Positions 41,203 to 43,627 of a stretch of 43,627 nt of DNA are shown here, piece by piece; the stretch's first letter is position 1, and each line of letters opens with the position of its first letter. A model generated the notes under the pieces. That model made no database searches. It saw only the letters and a program-made list of their open reading frames with translations, and was not told the origin of the DNA. A program made the translations under genes and the position numbers. Origin of the DNA: Prevotella sp. (GTDB lineage Bacteria > Bacteroidota > Bacteroidia > Bacteroidales > Bacteroidaceae); NCBI GenBank assembly GCA_024697405.1, contig JAILFU010000036.1, positions 1 to 43,627 of the forward strand. The letters are read 5' to 3'.

Positions 41203-42795
41203 ATGTCTAACAAAAAAGTTACGATGATGAAACTAAGAAGAATCATCCAAATGCTAAGTGAGGGCTATTCGCAGAATGAAATCTGCCGTGAGACCTCATC
41301 GAGCAAGACAACGGTGTCGGGCTACAAGAAGATGGCCGACGGCACCAAGTTGAGTTACCGGGAGCTGCTCCTCATGGAGGACTCCGAGTTGGAGGCGATA
41401 CTGCAGCCCAGACCTGCCGATTCTCCTGCCGATCCACGCAAGGCCGAGCTGGACGAGATGATGCCTGAGATTATCAGCCGCCTCTCCAAGCGCTATGCCA
41501 CCGTGGAGCTGGTGCACCAGGACTACTACCTGAAGCTGCACCCCGACGGTTACGGCTACACCCAGTTCAACAAGCACGTCAAGGCGTGGCGTGAGGCGCA
41601 CGACCTTTCGTATCACAATGTATACATTGCGGGTGAGCAGTGGCAGATTGATTTCGCCGGGGATTCGCTCTGGCTGACCAATCGCAAGTCTGGCGAGCTG
41701 ACCAAGGTCGTGGTGCTAGTATGCGTGATGCCCTACAGCGAGCTGCCCTTCCTCATGGCCCTTCCCGATGCCACCACCGATTGGTTCTTCCATGGGCTGA
41801 ACAAGGGCCTTGAGTTTATGGGTGCACTGCCGAAAGTGGCCAAGAGCGACAACATGAAGCAGTGGGTAACCAAGGCAGACCGCTACTGTCCTGCATTGTC
41901 CGATGCCTGTATGGAGTGAGCCAACCACTACCGCATAGGCATCACGGCATGCCGCGTCAGGAAGCCGAGGGACAAGGGACCTGTCGAGTCGGCAGTCAAC
42001 CAGCTCTACCAGTATGTCTACGCTCGCATACAGGACGAGGCGTTCTACACGCTCGACCAGCTCAATGCCCGCCTGTGGGAACTTCTCTGGGAGTACGTCA
42101 ACAGGTCCTACAAGGGACGCACACGCTGGCAGACCTTCATTGAGGACGAGAAGCCCAACATGAACCCGCTGCCCCTGGAGATGCACCGCTTCCGCCACCG
42201 CAAGACCGTCAAGCTGGGCAGCTCATACCACGTCTGCGTAGGCTCTGAGCGCCACATGTACAGCGTGCCGTACAACTATGTCGGCAAGATGGTCACCGTG
42301 TTATGGGACATGGAGTCCGTGGAGGTGTTCCTCGGCACCATGCGCCTCTGCACGCACCGCAGGAACTATGAGGCATACGGCTACTCAACGGACAAGAACC
42401 ATATGCCAGAGTCGCACAAGGCATACGAGAGGAGCCGTGAGTACAATGCCGCCGCCCTCATCGAGCGAGCTGGATTCATCGGGCAGTCCATGAGGTGGGT
42501 AGTGGAGACGATGCTCTCAAAGACACGCTTCCCGCAGCAGGCCTACATGCACTGTAACGCTGCGCTGGCCCTTGCCAAGGAGTACGGGCGCGACCGTCTG
42601 GAACATGCCTGCCTGATGATGAAGACCGAGACGTCCACCGCGTCGCTGAAGGTACTCTCCAACATCCTGAAGAACAACCGTGACCTTGCTGAACAGGAGA
42701 AAGACGCAATGACTTCGCTGGCCTCTGAGGATGACGTAAGGGGCGAGGCCCACTATGCCCGTATCGTGGGCAGGAAGGAGGGCGGCAATGAATAA
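41203..42795 (+). pseudogene. istA: istA transposase, interrupted by an in-frame TGA
   Basis: IS21 transposase IstA with an N-terminal helix-turn-helix (MMKLRRIIQMLSEGYSQNEI) and a DDE catalytic core. The first Asp is in WQIDFAGDS and the second probably in KSDNMKQW. A TGA at 41917-41919 interrupts the frame in DACME*ANHYR, where relatives have Trp, consistent with one TGG-to-TGA change. The rest of the frame continues open to 42795 and contains the probable catalytic Glu in GPVESAVNQLYQ, so the shortened product lacks it. The start MSNKKV at 41203 is preferred; an in-frame ATG at 41158 lies at the edge of the repeat array. Without readthrough the transposase should be inactive. Confidence 0.88.
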
Positions 42796-43513
42796 CAGCA
42801 TCACCACCGGCATACTGAGGGAACTCGGCAATCACGGGATGGCCGACGAGTTTTCCAACATCATCGTACTGCCTATACAGAGGCGGCCCTCGCTCGAGGC
42901 TGCAGTGGCAAAGATGGCTGAGGCAGAACAGCTTCACCGCAAGAAGGTCAAGGCAGAGAAACTGCTCAAGGCCGCCAAGCTGCGCATGAAGGCATTCATC
43001 GAGGACGTGGAGTGCTCAATTGCCCGTAACCTGACAGAGGCAGAACTCACAGAACTGGCCGACTGTGGCTTCATCATCCGTGGCGAGTTCCTCGTCATCA
43101 CAGGCAAGACGGGCTGCGGGAAGTCCTACCTTGCCAACGCCCTTGCACGGCAGGCTTGTCTCAATGGTCTCAGGGCTGTCTACCTGAACATGAACAGCTT
43201 TGTGGATGAGATAGCACAGGCACGTCTTGATGGTACATACCGTAAGCTCATAGCCAAGCTGAACCGTAACGACCTGGTCGTGCTTGATGACTTTGGCCTG
43301 CAGCCGATGAACCCTGACACCCGTCTGGCCCTGTTCCAGCTGCTGGAGGAGAGATATGGCGAGAAGTCTGTCATCATAGCTTCGCAGTTGCCGCTTGACA
43401 AGTGGTACTCTTATCTGACAGATTCCACAACGGCTGATGCGATTATGGACAGGGTGGTCAACAACTCCACCATAATCAATCTGACGGGTTATGAACACAA
43501 CATGCTAATGTAA
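42788..43513 (+). CDS. istB: IS21 helper ATPase IstB
   Basis: AAA+ ATPase of 241 residues that assists IstA in target choice and strand transfer, related to DnaC. The Walker A motif is GKTGCGKSY (about residues 105-113) and the Walker B motif is VVLDDFG. RVVNNSTIINLTGYEHN near the end matches the family. The start ATG at 42788 overlaps the istA stop by 8 bp (ATGAATAA), indicating translational coupling. The frame is open upstream inside istA, but this overlap is the usual arrangement. It appears intact. Confidence 0.9.
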   Translation: MNNSITTGILRELGNHGMADEFSNIIVLPIQRRPSLEAAVAKMAEAEQLHRKKVKAEKLLKAAKLRMKAFIEDVECSIARNLTEAELTELADCGFIIRGEFLVITGKTGCGKSYLANALARQACLNGLRAVYLNMNSFVDEIAQARLDGTYRKLIAKLNRNDLVVLDDFGLQPMNPDTRLALFQLLEERYGEKSVIIASQLPLDKWYSYLTDSTTADAIMDRVVNNSTIINLTGYEHNMLM

Positions 43514-43519
43514 AGATCC

Positions 43520-43589
43520 CATAATCACTTGTCACTAAATCCCTGATTTACAAGAAAGGACATTTTCAACTTTACATAATATCTTGTCA
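43520..43589 (+). repeat. Candidate right-end repeats of the IS21 element
   Basis: CATAATCACTTGTCA (43520-43534) and CATAATATCTTGTCA (43575-43589) differ at two positions and are 55 bp apart. The second shares ATAATATC with the left-end start near 40908. Confidence 0.5.
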
Positions 43590-43627
43590 TAACGTTATTA
43601 TAATAGGTGCATTACCTGTTTTATTAA

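Larger units (their letters stand above)
40903..43627 (+). mobile_element. IS21-family insertion sequence
   Basis: The element holds istA (broken) and istB in the standard order with overlapping ends. Its left end probably begins near TGTGATAATATC at 40903, followed by a nine-unit repeat array. Two direct repeats after istB (43520-43534 and 43575-43589) look like right-end sites. No exact right terminus or target duplication was identified, so the end of the element may be within or just past the window. Confidence 0.75.

Overview
The window looks like a chromosomal segment from a Bacteroidales bacterium, most likely Prevotellaceae. This rests on the gene repertoire and on the promoters. There are many TAnnTTTG-type -7 boxes (usually TACCTTTGCA), a type III glutamine synthetase, an HU-CCDC81/SPOR protein, a HipA split into separate domain proteins, and an rseC-rnfBCDGEA operon. 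No rRNA or marker is present that would fix the species.

Layout. 1-1220: an orphan HipA N-terminal-domain gene whose expected partner is missing, followed by GC-rich repeats that form a MITE-like element with about 23-bp terminal inverted repeats. 1224-2684 (minus): menA and an FHA-domain gene. 2854-6627 (plus): an HU-CCDC81/SPOR protein, rfbC, ugd and a lipoprotein. 6634-6963: more copies of the MITE-like element. 6965-12300 (minus): an acidic hypothetical protein, a ClC channel, fmt and an M13 peptidase. 12474-18098 (plus): rseC and the complete Rnf ion-pumping ferredoxin:NAD oxidoreductase. 18159-22119: a uronate-related group with an orphan PTS galactitol-type IIC permease, a KduI isomerase carrying a signal peptide, and an ExuT-like MFS transporter. 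22495-24240: sodB, a TfoX-N protein and an AlkD-like DNA glycosylase. 24297-24611: another repeat copy flush against what looks like the tail of a dapL gene.

24643-29909 is a nitrogen-assimilation cluster (glnK, amt, an outer-membrane barrel protein, glnN). Two of its promoters share about 145 bp of alignable sequence at nearly identical spacing to the -7 box. 30268-34648 is sulfur/amino-acid metabolism (metY, a LuxR-type regulator, an SDR oxidoreductase, cysK), with two identical-format dyads upstream of cysK. 34864-36960 holds two exported proteins (DUF2271 and an esterase/LamG fusion). 36961-37471 is a non-coding foldback structure. 37472-40847 is an accessory group (FMN reductase, DUF488, a probable dual-OB protein, a helical-repeat protein). 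The window ends in an IS21-family insertion sequence. Its istA is interrupted by an in-frame TGA, and its left end carries nine copies of a 24-bp unit arranged as alternating TGATA/TATCA half-sites.

The strongest candidates for something undescribed are the shared nitrogen promoter module, the MITE-like repeat family that has damaged two or more genes, the IS21 half-site lattice, the foldback at 37007-37315, the exported KduI beside an orphan PTS permease, and the DUF488-centred accessory cluster. All calls come from reading the sequence; no database search was run.
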